64,000 nt of DNA, from NCBI RefSeq assembly GCF_000003815.2, contig NC_049995.1, positions 6,156,475 to 6,220,474 on the forward strand, in the 5' to 3' direction. Each line of letters starts with the position of its first letter. The stretch's first letter is position 1. The notes beneath the pieces are model-generated. The model was not told where the DNA came from, did not search any database, and worked only from the letters and a program-made list of their open reading frames with translations. This DNA is from Branchiostoma floridae (taxonomy: Eukaryota; Chordata; Leptocardii; Amphioxiformes; Branchiostomatidae). Of this stretch, positions 12,850 to 23,219 are shown piece after piece. Position numbers and translations under genes: made by a program.

Positions 12850-14963
12850 TTGTGATTTTGATTTTTACAGGGGGAGGGGGGCGGTATATTATAAGGAATT
12901 GGCTATCATTCATGGTCTTTGTGTGTTGTTCTAGGCTCCGAAACCTGTTGGAGCAAAGAGGATGTTCCCATCTTAACTTTGGAAAAGCTTTCAACAAGGA
13001 CAAGTCGCAAGTCATCAATAATAATTACAACAAATTATGACAACATTGTGGCTTTTGATTAATGATTTTAGAAGGATAATTAGTAGTGTGCAGTGCTGTA
13101 TGAGTAAAAGGACAAGTAAGTAAAGTGTAGTTACGAAATGGTTAAATTTTTTCAATCTTTGTTAAAATGGTTAATTTTTTCAATCTTTGTTAAAGTATAG
13201 GTAATAGAGGAAAACACAACAAAACTTGTATGAAACATATTGATGATAATAAATACGATTGGCGTGTATTTACACAACTGTTAACATTTGATTTGTTTGT
13301 ATTCTTTATATAAGAATGACAATCTTAGTTTAAGAAACTAGTTTCTAGGTTTGTGGTTGCAAGAAGTTTAGTCTTGGAGGGAGAAAGGTATTTCTGGTAC
13401 AAGAACCTTTATTGCAAGAAATCCATTCTTAGTGTAAGATTGAATCTTAGAGACAGAAAGATATTTCCGGTAAAAGAATCTCAATCTTCATGTAAGAAAG
13501 CCCTTCTTGATGTAAGAAATTCTGTCTTTGAGATACTCGTAGAAAGGTATTTCTGGTGCAAGAAATTCAATCTTGGCTCAAAAATCTTATTCTAGGGGTA
13601 AGAAAGTCATTCATCGGCATGCAAGTGTTAGAAATAGATTCTTACCACAAGAACACTTTTCTAAAAGTTTCGGTCCATTAGTGATAAGAAAAAAGTTCTT
13701 ACTAGAATCTTGGCACAAGAAAAATATGGGGTTCTTGAATTTTCTCAAAACAGGGATTCTTGTATACAGAATAATATTCTTGCTGAAAGATCTGTTTTCT
13801 TTGTTCAAGAAAAAATAAGAAAAATAAGAAAAAGCATTTTTTGTAGTGCAGGTAGTTCCTTATGTACTGTTTTATATCAACAATGCTAGAATTATCACCT
13901 ATCAATATTGTTATTGTGCTCTGAGTTATGATACAGAAGGCGGTGTGAATGTATCTTGCACAGTTGCGACACTCAACTCCTATAAGCGTCTATTTATTGT
14001 AAAGGCTGATTTTAAAGATTCCAAGATGTAAAACTGTCAATAAACATTTCATATAAAGTAACGCGGTAAAACCGTATCGCACAGAGCTAAACGGATTCGA
14101 GGCCAACGTGCAACCAAAGACGTCATCAGTGTTTGGTACAGGAGCGCACTCTGGCGTCAGGAAGTTGAAGAACTGCAGGCAGCAGAGGCGAGAAGAACAG
14201 AGAAAAGCCAGCCCCCTAAATGACGGATTTTAACAAGACAATGCTAGATAGAAGGTGGACACACACATGATCTTCCGGCATAAAAATAAGAACCATACGT
14301 TCGGGTGGTAAACCGGTACAAAACGGTCTTATTGGACCAGTGCGAAAAAGGGAACCCAAAAAAATTAAGTGGACCAGATTTTGGATGAACAGATTATACC
14401 GGCAAGCGTTCAAGTGTTTACGGGCTTACTGATCCAAGAAAATAACAAAAGAAAAGTAGAGGAGAGTTGGTTGTCAGTTTCTGCAGTTAAACTTGGTCTA
14501 AGTGTTAATCAGTGTTGTTTGCATGAAGATAGGGTTTCGAAACACCTGTAGAAGTCGAATTTTCCACCAAACAGAAATGTCTTTCTAGAGAAGTGGACCA
14601 TTTTTTTTAGTATCACCCATTCACGAGTTTTCACAGACAGTTAGGTTCAGGTCCGGACCTGAACCTGGTTTTCTCTAGATCTGGACCTGGACCGTACCTT
14701 TACGTACCTGAATTTCCTGTACCGGGACTCACTCCTTCCTGGCATGAACACCTGGCCGCGATATGTTAAAAATCGCACCATATCAGCGCTCCCCCAAACA
14801 ATAAACGCCAATGCCTGTAGAAGTCCGTGAATAAGGCAAGAAGTAACACTGCTCTTCAAATCTTCAACATTTTTAATGACACGAGTTCATTTAACAATAC
14901 ACAGCGGTAACAGTGCATGTGGTATCAAATTGGTAATCTAATTTGTCCCATGTGTTTTATTTA

Positions 14964-17900
14964 CCTACCTACCTAATCCTCTTCGCTCCCTTTGGTGGAG
15001 CATAAGGCACTGACGAACTTCTTCCAGTCCTTCCTATCTTGGGCCATCCATCTAACTTCATGCCAGGTCTTACGTGCTGCCTTCATCTCCCCTTCAACCG
15101 TCCTTCTCCAGGTCCCTAGAGGCCTGCCTCTGCTTCGCTTCCCTTGAGGAGTCCATTTGAGGGCGACATAAGGGTGTCTGTTTTTGTGCATACGCAGCAC
15201 GTGCCCCAACCACTTCCAACGTCTGCGTTTTATTTCCTCAACGATGTTGGGAATTCCTGTACGTTCGGCAACCTCCTTGTTGGAGACTCTTTGCTCCCAA
15301 CGTATTTTCAGGATTCTCCTGAGGCATCTACTTTCAAAACCCCTAATGCGCTGCTCGATCTTTTTATTTGTTCTCCAAGTTTCTGCTGCATATAGAAGGA
15401 CTGAACGGACGTTTGATCTGTATATCCTCAGCTTGGTCTTTTGCTTCAAGGTCGATGCTTTCCAGATGTTTCTCAGCTTATTGAAGGCTTGTGCTGCCAT
15501 CCCAATTCTGGTGGAGACTTCCTTCTCTATGTTGCTGTCAGATGAGATGTAGCTACCAAGATACTTAAAGTCCTGTACTTCCTCTAAGTCCTGTCCACGA
15601 ATGGTCGTCTTTACTGTACTTTTGCTCTTTACTTTTAATATCTTGGTCTTATCTTGGTGTGTCTTGAGGCCCACACTACTTGCTTGTTGGTCCACGTTGT
15701 TTGTTTTCTCTTGTATGTCTCTTTGCGCGTGTGACAGTAGAGCTATGTCGTCTGCGAAGTCGCAGTCTTCCAGTCTGGATGTGAGACCCCAGACAATCCC
15801 TCTTGGATGTCCTGCAGTAGCTCTTCTCATCACCCAGTCGATGACGACAAGGAAGAGAGTAGGTGAGATCACACATCCCTGTCTGACTCCTGTCTTTACG
15901 TGGAACCACTCGCTGTGCTGGCCGTCATGACGGACGCAACACTGGTTGTCAGCATACATGTCTTTTAAGATGTTTATGAATTTAAATGGAAATCCGTATG
16001 CTTGTAGTATTTTCCATAAAGAAGGGTGGTGTATACTGTCAAATGCCTTCTCAAAATCAATAAAATTAATGTAAAGAGAAGAGTTCCATTCTAGAGACTG
16101 CTCAACGATGGTGCGTAGGACAAAAATCTGGTCTGTACATCCCCTGCCACTTCTAAATCCGGCCTGTTCCTCTCTCAGTATCTTGTCAATGGAGCGTCTT
16201 GTACGCTGTAGTAGGACTCGACAAAAGATCTTACCTGTAACTGACAGGAGATTAATACCTCTCCAATTTCCACAAACCGATAGATCACCCTTCTTTGGCA
16301 GTTTTACTATTATCCCTCTTTTCCAAGCTTCTGGTACCGTTTCTTCGTACCAGACTTGGTTAAAGAGTGTTATTAGACCTCTGGCAGTTGCTACTGGGTC
16401 TACTTTCAGCATGTCAGCTGTTACTCTGTCTTCACCTGGGGCTCTGTTTGCCTTCGTTTCTTTTATGGCATTTACAATCTCCTGAAGTGTGATAGGACCA
16501 CGTTTCATCTCTATGTTAAACCCCATATCCTCGATGGTCGCTTCGGACTCGGGGGGAGGTCTGTTTAATGTTTCTCTGAAGTGTTCTGCCCATCTGTCCA
16601 ACTGGTCTTTTCCCTCCATGAGTACTTTCCCGTTCTTGTCTTTTACTGCTGCGGCCCTGTTTTTGAGATCTCCTGATAGCTGTTTAGTGATTTTATACAC
16701 GGTCCTAGTATCACCCTTCTCTGCTGCTTGTTGTGCCTCAGTTGCTAAGCTATCCATATACACACGTTTGTCTCTTCTGGCACTTCTTTTCACTTCTTTG
16801 TTCTTTGCTTGGTAGGTCTTGGCTGCTGCAGCCCTCTGTCTCTCGCTTCCATTCAACATGTGTTGCTTAGCTGCCTTCCTTTCTTGTACCAGGTTCCAAG
16901 TGGTCTCTGATAGCCACTCCTTCCTCTCTCGTTTACGGTATCCTAGTACTGCCTTACTGGTATCTGTAAAGACTTTGTGTATACCCTCACATCTGGCATT
17001 TATGTCATCAACCGGTATGTCCTCGAGTACCTGAAACCTATTCTTGAGCTCCACGGTGAACTGTTCCTTTACCGCTAGGTCTTTGAGCTTCCCAGAGTCG
17101 AAGAGTGGATCATTCTTGCCCTTGCTTGCCTTCCTAAGTTTCAGTTGTAGTTTGCACAACATCAGGTGGTGATCGCTGCTTGCATCAGCACCTCTGATGG
17201 CCTTGACGTCTCTCAAGGACTTCCTCCACTTTCGGTTGATACATATGTGATCAATCTGGTTACTCGTTCTCCCATCTGGGGATACCCAAGACAGCTTGTG
17301 GATGTTCTTGTGTTTAAAGATTGTGCCCCCGATGACAAGACCATTCTCCATGCATACATCTACCAGTCTTTGACCATTGTCGTTCCTCTCACCGACACCT
17401 TCTTTTCCCATGCAGGCTTCGTAACCTACATTGTCTGTACCAACTTTGGCGTTGAAATCCCCCATCAGGATGAGAATGTCGTGCCGTGGAGTTTGGTCTA
17501 TCTGGTCCTGAAGGCTGCTGTAGAAGAGATCTTTGTCCTCTTCCGTTGCCTGTTCGGTTGGCGCGTAACATTGAATAATGGTTGTCTTAATGTATCTTGA
17601 ATAAAACCTCGCTCTTATGATACGCGGACTAACTGGTTCCCATCCTAGCAGGCTTTTCCTTGCCTCTTTGTCCATGATAATGCCTACGCCTTCCTGGTGT
17701 TGACCATCTGTCTTACCTGAGTAACAAACTGTTTGACCTGAGTTGAGCGTTATCATGCCTGAGTCTGTCCATCTCATTTCGCTTACACCAAGGATACTCA
17801 ACCTGTACCTCTCCATCTCTTTTACGACTTGTAGTGTTTTGCCTGTCTCGTACATGGTTCGCACATTCCAGGCTGCAATTCTAAGTAGTTGTTGGGGTGT

Positions 17901-18282
17901 TGCCAAGGACTCCCTCAGAACGGAAACTTCCTCTCGGCTTTCATTTCCACTCGTCATGTGGGGTTCTGCCCCAGTCCTCAGTTCCACGCCCGAAGAAGAA
18001 TAACTTTCTAAGTTCGTCAGCGTTTCAGTAGCACTGCAACTTTCACGTGGCCGGATGCTGACCCAGCGCACAACCTTCTCTCTTTCACATCCGGGCTTGG
18101 GACACCGGCAACGGCGGAGTTGGATCCTCCATTTGGCGACTACCCAATTTCCACCCCCTCATTCGAGGTTACAGAGTAGGAACTTGCCACCTACCCCAGG
18201 ACAAGGAAATTGGTACATTCGGGCCCTCACACCACGACAAGGCTGGAGGATCGGGAGCCGATGTTTGGGCTCCCAGTGAGGG
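14964..18282 (-). mobile_element. Complete RTE-like LINE with 12-bp target-site duplication
   Basis: A 3,319-bp non-LTR retrotransposon flanked by a perfect 12-bp direct repeat, GTGTTTTATTTA, at 14952-14963 and 18283-18294. It has about 210 bp of 5' leader beginning CCCTCACTGGGAGCCC, a single intact ORF and almost no 3' UTR: the ORF stop TAG is the first repeat of a short TAGG-type tail. A single ORF, a short tandem 3' tail and the lack of an ORF1 fit the RTE group; clade assignment is tentative. The intact ORF and perfect flanks indicate a recent insertion. Confidence 0.88.
14973..18071 (-). CDS. LINE ORF: apurinic endonuclease plus reverse transcriptase
   Basis: An open frame of 1032 codons. 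The N-terminal part is an exonuclease-endonuclease-phosphatase domain: RIAAWNVRT with Asn69, the VSEMRW glutamate at residue 98, MGDFNAKVG, and a terminal SSDHHLM. The centre is a reverse transcriptase with the FIDFEKAFDS, TGVRQGCVISP and CDFADDIALL motifs (catalytic FADD). The C-terminus has the RRWKWLGHVLRM and GKRSRGRPLGTWRRT segments common to this LINE group. The endonuclease nicks target DNA and the reverse transcriptase primes on the nick. All key residues look intact, so the copy may be able to move. Start ATG at 18071 is the first in frame; a shorter start is possible. Confidence 0.93.
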   Translation of the reverse strand: MRWVSIRPRESCSATETLTNLESYSSSGVELRTGAEPHMTSGNESREEVSVLRESLATPQQLLRIAAWNVRTMYETGKTLQVVKEMERYRLSILGVSEMRWTDSGMITLNSGQTVCYSGKTDGQHQEGVGIIMDKEARKSLLGWEPVSPRIIRARFYSRYIKTTIIQCYAPTEQATEEDKDLFYSSLQDQIDQTPRHDILILMGDFNAKVGTDNVGYEACMGKEGVGERNDNGQRLVDVCMENGLVIGGTIFKHKNIHKLSWVSPDGRTSNQIDHICINRKWRKSLRDVKAIRGADASSDHHLMLCKLQLKLRKASKGKNDPLFDSGKLKDLAVKEQFTVELKNRFQVLEDIPVDDINARCEGIHKVFTDTSKAVLGYRKRERKEWLSETTWNLVQERKAAKQHMLNGSERQRAAAAKTYQAKNKEVKRSARRDKRVYMDSLATEAQQAAEKGDTRTVYKITKQLSGDLKNRAAAVKDKNGKVLMEGKDQLDRWAEHFRETLNRPPPESEATIEDMGFNIEMKRGPITLQEIVNAIKETKANRAPGEDRVTADMLKVDPVATARGLITLFNQVWYEETVPEAWKRGIIVKLPKKGDLSVCGNWRGINLLSVTGKIFCRVLLQRTRRSIDKILREEQAGFRSGRGCTDQIFVLRTIVEQSLEWNSSLYINFIDFEKAFDSIHHPSLWKILQAYGFPFKFINILKDMYADNQCCVRHDGQHSEWFHVKTGVRQGCVISPTLFLVVIDWVMRRATAGHPRGIVWGLTSRLEDCDFADDIALLSHAQRDIQEKTNNVDQQASSVGLKTHQDKTKILKVKSKSTVKTTIRGQDLEEVQDFKYLGSYISSDSNIEKEVSTRIGMAAQAFNKLRNIWKASTLKQKTKLRIYRSNVRSVLLYAAETWRTNKKIEQRIRGFESRCLRRILKIRWEQRVSNKEVAERTGIPNIVEEIKRRRWKWLGHVLRMHKNRHPYVALKWTPQGKRSRGRPLGTWRRTVEGEMKAARKTWHEVRWMAQDRKDWKKFVSALCSTKGSEED

Positions 18283-18314
18283 GTGTTTTATTTAGAGAGT
18301 AGACAAAACTCATG

Positions 18315-18450
18315 TACACTATAAGCTGGTTAAACTCTCTTCCACTCAAAGATTTGCAGAAGCCGCCAGAGATAAAAGAGTCCGTTACAAGTTGGTAAAT
18401 GAGGTGTAAGGGAAGGGGTAAGAGAGAAAGGTTGACAGACAACTTTAAAT
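18315..18450. repeat. Dispersed repeat, second copy at 58385-58540
   Basis: Shares AAGCTGGTT, CAGAAGCC-like and GTAAATGAGGTGTAA, then AAGGGGTAAGA and TTGACAGACAACT, with 58385-58540 in the same orientation. Part of the 4.8-kb right-arm-specific DNA next to the LINE. Confidence 0.6.
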
Positions 18451-18796
18451 TAATAAATTTAAAACAATTTAAGTTAATAAATGTAGCACTTGACCTATGT
18501 ATAAAGTAGAATGTCGGAATACCAAGGATTTCTTCCAGAATGATCAATTCTTATTTGAACGAAGAAAACATTACAACCAATCACTACATTAACAAACTTT
18601 ATAAGACATGCTGTTTTGGTCATGCCTTAACTATAAAAATGAAACGAAAGTTTGCAGTGGTTTGATTTTAATGGTATTATAAGGTATTGACATTAACGTC
18701 AGCATATTTAAAGTTTTTACAAAAGGCGTAAGTTATCTTAATAGCACGCGGATAACGCCAGGAGAAACATTTGCTCATTTGCGCAATCTCCCTCTA

Positions 18797-18874
18797 ACAC
18801 ACACACACACGCACACGTACACTCACACACACACACACATACACACACACACACACCTACACACACTCTCACAC
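18797..18874. repeat. (CA)n microsatellite
   Basis: About 78 bp of CA dinucleotides with minor interruptions (GCACACGTAC, CACATACAC, CACCTACAC). Confidence 0.95.
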
Positions 18875-20902
18875 ACTTCTAAGAAATCCACACTTTCTTC
18901 TTCATTATCTGCCTATCACCAGAGTGTTTTGGTGTTTCAGTTAAGTCAAAGGAATGTATGCGTAGGAGTAAGTTACTATGTACGTTTTCACCATCACATT
19001 TCAAGCAAGTCCATCTCCATCTACAGTTTCAACACCACAGACTATTGGAAGCCGATTGTGTGTATTACAGTAGTTTTAGAACCTATGTTTTGGGCTAATG
19101 TTAGAGTCAAAGATAATGTAATATCATAGCATATAGTGATTTTTCCATATAACAACTTATTTCCCTATCTTTTCGATAGCTGTAATGCAAACTTTTATTT
19201 GAGTCATGGACAGCGAAGTCTCTAAGTTTTGTTTCAGAATGGGGAAGGAGGGTGCCTGTAAAATGACATTTCTTTTACATCTGAAGTTTCCGAACATATG
19301 ACATGACATAAAACTTTTTATTTTATTTTTGAATGCCTTTGCAAAAAAAGAAAAGTTTCACACAACAATTTGCAGACAATATTCACTAAGCATTCTTTTT
19401 CGCTAAGTTTAAACAAGATTACATGGTAATTAAAAATCATTAAGTCAAGTTCACAACTTTCCTCACTTCACTCAAGTGAACATGAGTACCCTTCAATCGG
19501 ACTCCAGGGTGGATAGTAACGTATCAGTCACTACTGGAGATCCTAATTAAAACCAAAACCATAATATATATTGACGTTTTGAAACAGGCCTAGGGTTGAA
19601 CCAAGAATTTTTCCAACTATAATGGTATGGGAATAGTGTGTTAAATTGTTATTATGTCAACATATGTTATTATACAGACGTAATCAGAAATTTACATTTG
19701 CCAGTATGACTCATTATAACAACGTTTGTATTTTCTATGTTGACACTTTATATAAATTCTATTTCTTAATTTAGTGATTTAGAATAAATATATGAAGATG
19801 GACCAACGTATTACTCAAAGTCTCCACAGATGCCCTGTGACATATAGCATATACAAATATACGGCATCAACATATGATGTATTGTGAGCTACTAACTCGT
19901 GCCATTGTGCAAAAGAATGAATACACGCCGCCAGTACAGCTTGTCAGCTACTTTATTCCCACTACATGGCAGAACAGAGGAAATAGAACACATGAAGAGG
20001 TCCACATTAAAGTGGAATCGAGTCCATTTTTCTATGTCTAACAAGTCACAAAATATATACTACTCTTTTTAAGCCACCATAAAATACACGCATGTGTGCT
20101 GTCAACCATTTCCTTCTATGTAAGGCCACATCAAGTAAATATTATGGATGAAATCCTCTGCAGACTGCAAAAATACTGAAATTGGGCGAAAAACAAGATG
20201 GCTACATTTTCAAAATTAACACCTTAAACGTTGTAACAACATTGATGTGACAAAAATTTTGTATCACAGCCAACAAGGCATTCATTCCTGTATTCATTAC
20301 GTGCCCTGGCCTTGTAAAGGTGACACTAGAATGGTAAACTGGTATCACTTAACAAGTTGACAACTACCCCCATTACTTCCATGTTTGTGAAACCTTCACA
20401 AATATCCAGCTAGTTTCACTTCTACAGTCTTGGCTACCTCACTAGCTTCACTTGTACAAGTACAATGAAGGCTACAACACGACGCATCTGCTCAATTTTG
20501 GAATTTCTCGTCATGTTGACCATCTCCAAAGAAGAAAAAATGTTGTTGTTTTTTTAAATTGGACAAAAATTAATGATCGTGCTGATATCGTCCACAAAAT
20601 TTACTTACTATGTGCCCTATATAAACATGACATAATATGATATATCTACCAAATTATCTTTCACCTAATACCTATCATTTTAGAGGACATAAACGCATAA
20701 TAGATCACGCGATTTTCTAACGAGGCCAAAACAAGAAAACTATCGCAACGTTAAATATACGATTTAACTGTTATATAATCTTATAAATTTATCATATCTT
20801 ACCACCAACGCTACAGTCTAACTTATTTCTACATATTACATACGTTTCAAAGGCGATACAAATTTTGGTTCACAAACATGTGCTATGTATACTTCTAACT
20901 AG

Positions 20903-22363
20903 AGTTCGGGGACCTCATACCTCCATGAAATATTTATTGCTTTTTTGTGGATGGTATGTATGTTTATAGTCGATTGTATTTGAGAGTAATGGTTATAAAT
21001 GTTATGGGAAAGTAGTGGTCTATTTATTTAATGACACAGAGGATGTCCATCTGATTAGTAATTATTAGAATGTGACACTTAATTGTGTAATGTGCGTTTA
21101 AGAGGTCGACGGCATATGGTAGCGTGGTGTTCCTTAAGCTTGATGTTTGGCATTTAAACTGTCTAAGGTTGTCAGCATTATTGAGGTTCGACTATGTGCC
21201 TTAGAGCGGTGTGGTGGGAGGAAGTTGGGAAACTCAGAAAGAAGAAGGGATGTGGTCAACTTTAGTCAGATGGTGATTTGATTTTACACCAATATGTCAT
21301 AACATCAGCTGTTCACACGGTACAAAAATGAGATGCACACTTTTCTCTGATAGCCCTACATCAACTGTAAGATGAATACTTGGCGCCAACCCCGTCTGCT
21401 AAAAAACAAGTACCATTGGCTACGAAAGAGACAACTAACAACTGTCCCTTATCGTAACGAAATCAGAACATCTGTATCGCCCATAAAACTTCTGACACCC
21501 AACCCATCTAAGATGAGAGGACCTAATGGCATTTTAATCACCATGTCACTCAAATCAGCAGTACAGTATGTGAGACATCCATACCTGTTAAGCATTACCG
21601 TTAAATGTACCTCAACTTCTTACAATTATACTTACACTTCACATCTCCATGATATCCTAAGCAGACATAAATAAAACTAATTATCATATTCAAAAAACTC
21701 GGGGTTCCCCAAACAGCTGTCATACAAATCACCTCACTATCTGCTTGGAGCTAAGCCCATTAACAAAACTTAAAGCACGATGCCTGTTCCAATATATCAC
21801 AGATATAGGGGGGATTTCTGATATTGTTACATCGATTATAACGACAGATACGGCGCCCAAAATTACATCGATTCGAGCTTTCATCACAGCCCACCAACAC
21901 AACAAGTATGAAACCAATCCATCCAGCCGTTCTTGAGTAATCTTGTACACAGACAGAGACACATAACAGAACATATAACCTCCATGACATTTCATGGAGG
22001 TAACTACTGTGCCAACTGTTACAAATATTTCAAACAGTCCTAAGCAGACATAAATAAAACTACTGGGGGTTCCCCAAACAGCTGTCACCTCACTATCTGC
22101 TTGCAGCTAAGCCCATTAACAAACACATACAGCACGATGCCTGTACCAATATATCTCAAATATAGGGGTGATTTGTGATATTATTACATCGATTATAACG
22201 ACAGATACGGCTCCCAAGATCTTATCGATTCGAGCTTTCATCACACCCCCACCAACACAACAAGTATGAAACCAATCCATCCAGCCGTTCTTGAGTAATC
22301 ATCTACACAGACAGAGACACATAACAGAAAATATAACCTCCATTCCATGACATTTCATGGAGG
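20903..22363. mobile_element. 1.46-kb inverted-repeat element with target duplication, absent from the left arm
   Basis: Bounded by TAACTAG (20896-20902) and TAATTAG (22364-22370), a 7-bp near-identical target duplication. The unoccupied site is preserved in the left arm as CTAATTA at 6820-6826. Ends carry ACCTCCATGAAA and its inverse TTTCATGGAGGT. The 3' part is internally duplicated: about 21700-22009 and 22060-22363 are copies. The related fragment at 1-135 is a third 3' end. No coding capacity recognised. Confidence 0.8.
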
Positions 22364-22629
22364 TAATTAGTGTTGTAAGAAGGGGCATATGCAGTATACA
22401 GGATCATGCTATTTGATATGAATAGATAACACGTAAAAGATTGTCACAGTGAAATCTACACTTTCATCTTCTGTACTTCCTTATCACTCTTTTAAGTTGC
22501 ATAGTACAAGTTCAGTAAATAATCACAAAAATGGCACCTTGCGCGTCTTCCTATGAAAGTTAGAAAGCCAGCTGCTATCAAGACTTTAAAGCATGCTGCA
22601 CAATTCATCCACATTGTTACTGCCTTTCT

Positions 22630-23219
22630 TATCAACCTCCTTCTCATTCTTCTTATTATTCTACTTCTCATCTACGTTTGATCGTTTTTCTCATCCTACA
22701 TATTATTCTTCTCAGCATTCCCTCTCATCCTATACTTCTCATATTATCCTACATCTCTTCCTCCTTCTCATCCTACATCTCACCCTACATCTCACCCTAC
22801 ATCTCACCCTACATCTCACCCTCCTTCTCACCCTTCTTCTAATCTTTCTTCTCATCCTCCTTCTCATCCTCCTTCTCATCCGACATCTTATCCTACTTCT
22901 CACCCTACATCTTACCTTACTCATATTTCTTCTCATCCTACTTTTCACCCAATATCTCATCCTACTTCTCACCCTCCTTCTCATCCTTCTTCTCATCCTC
23001 ATTCTCATTTTTCTTCTCACCGTTCATCTCATCCTGCATCTCATCGTCCTTCTCACCCTCCCCCCATCCCCCTTCTCATCTTTCTTCTCATCGTACATCT
23101 CTTCCTACTTCACATTCAACTTCTCATCCTTCCTTCTTATCCTATTTATCATTCTTAATTTCATCCGTTGTCTCATCCTTTTTATACTCCTCACCCTTCT
23201 TCTTATCCTACTTCTCAAC
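22630..23219 (-). repeat. GA-rich minisatellite in right patatin 3' UTR
   Basis: Same family as 6098-6525, read on the minus strand: units such as GATGAGAAGTAGGAT and GTGAGATGTAGG. On the plus strand it is a TC-rich tract of about 590 bp. Long basic or Leu/Ile-rich open frames here are repeat artefacts. Confidence 0.9.

Larger units (their letters stand above)
9854..13848. mobile_element. CACTA-like (En/Spm) non-autonomous element, about 4 kb
   Basis: Begins CACTACAAAAAAT at 9854 and ends with the inverse, ATTTTTTGTAGTG, at 13848; inner ends continue as mirrored TTTTTCTTATTTTTCTTG. Flanks read CA on both sides (possible 2-bp target duplication). Subterminal zones 9870-10420 and 13330-13848 are dense in short AAGAA/TTCTT motifs in opposite orientations, as in CACTA subterminal repeats. 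No transposase frame is visible. It carries at least two nested elements and a 100-N gap. Confidence 0.75.

Noticed and set aside
15144-18279. Several plus-strand open frames of 70-144 codons
   Set aside because: Antisense shadows of the intact LINE ORF on the minus strand.
18779-19129. 116-codon frame with a His/Thr repeat
   Set aside because: Starts in the (CA)n microsatellite and shows no domain.
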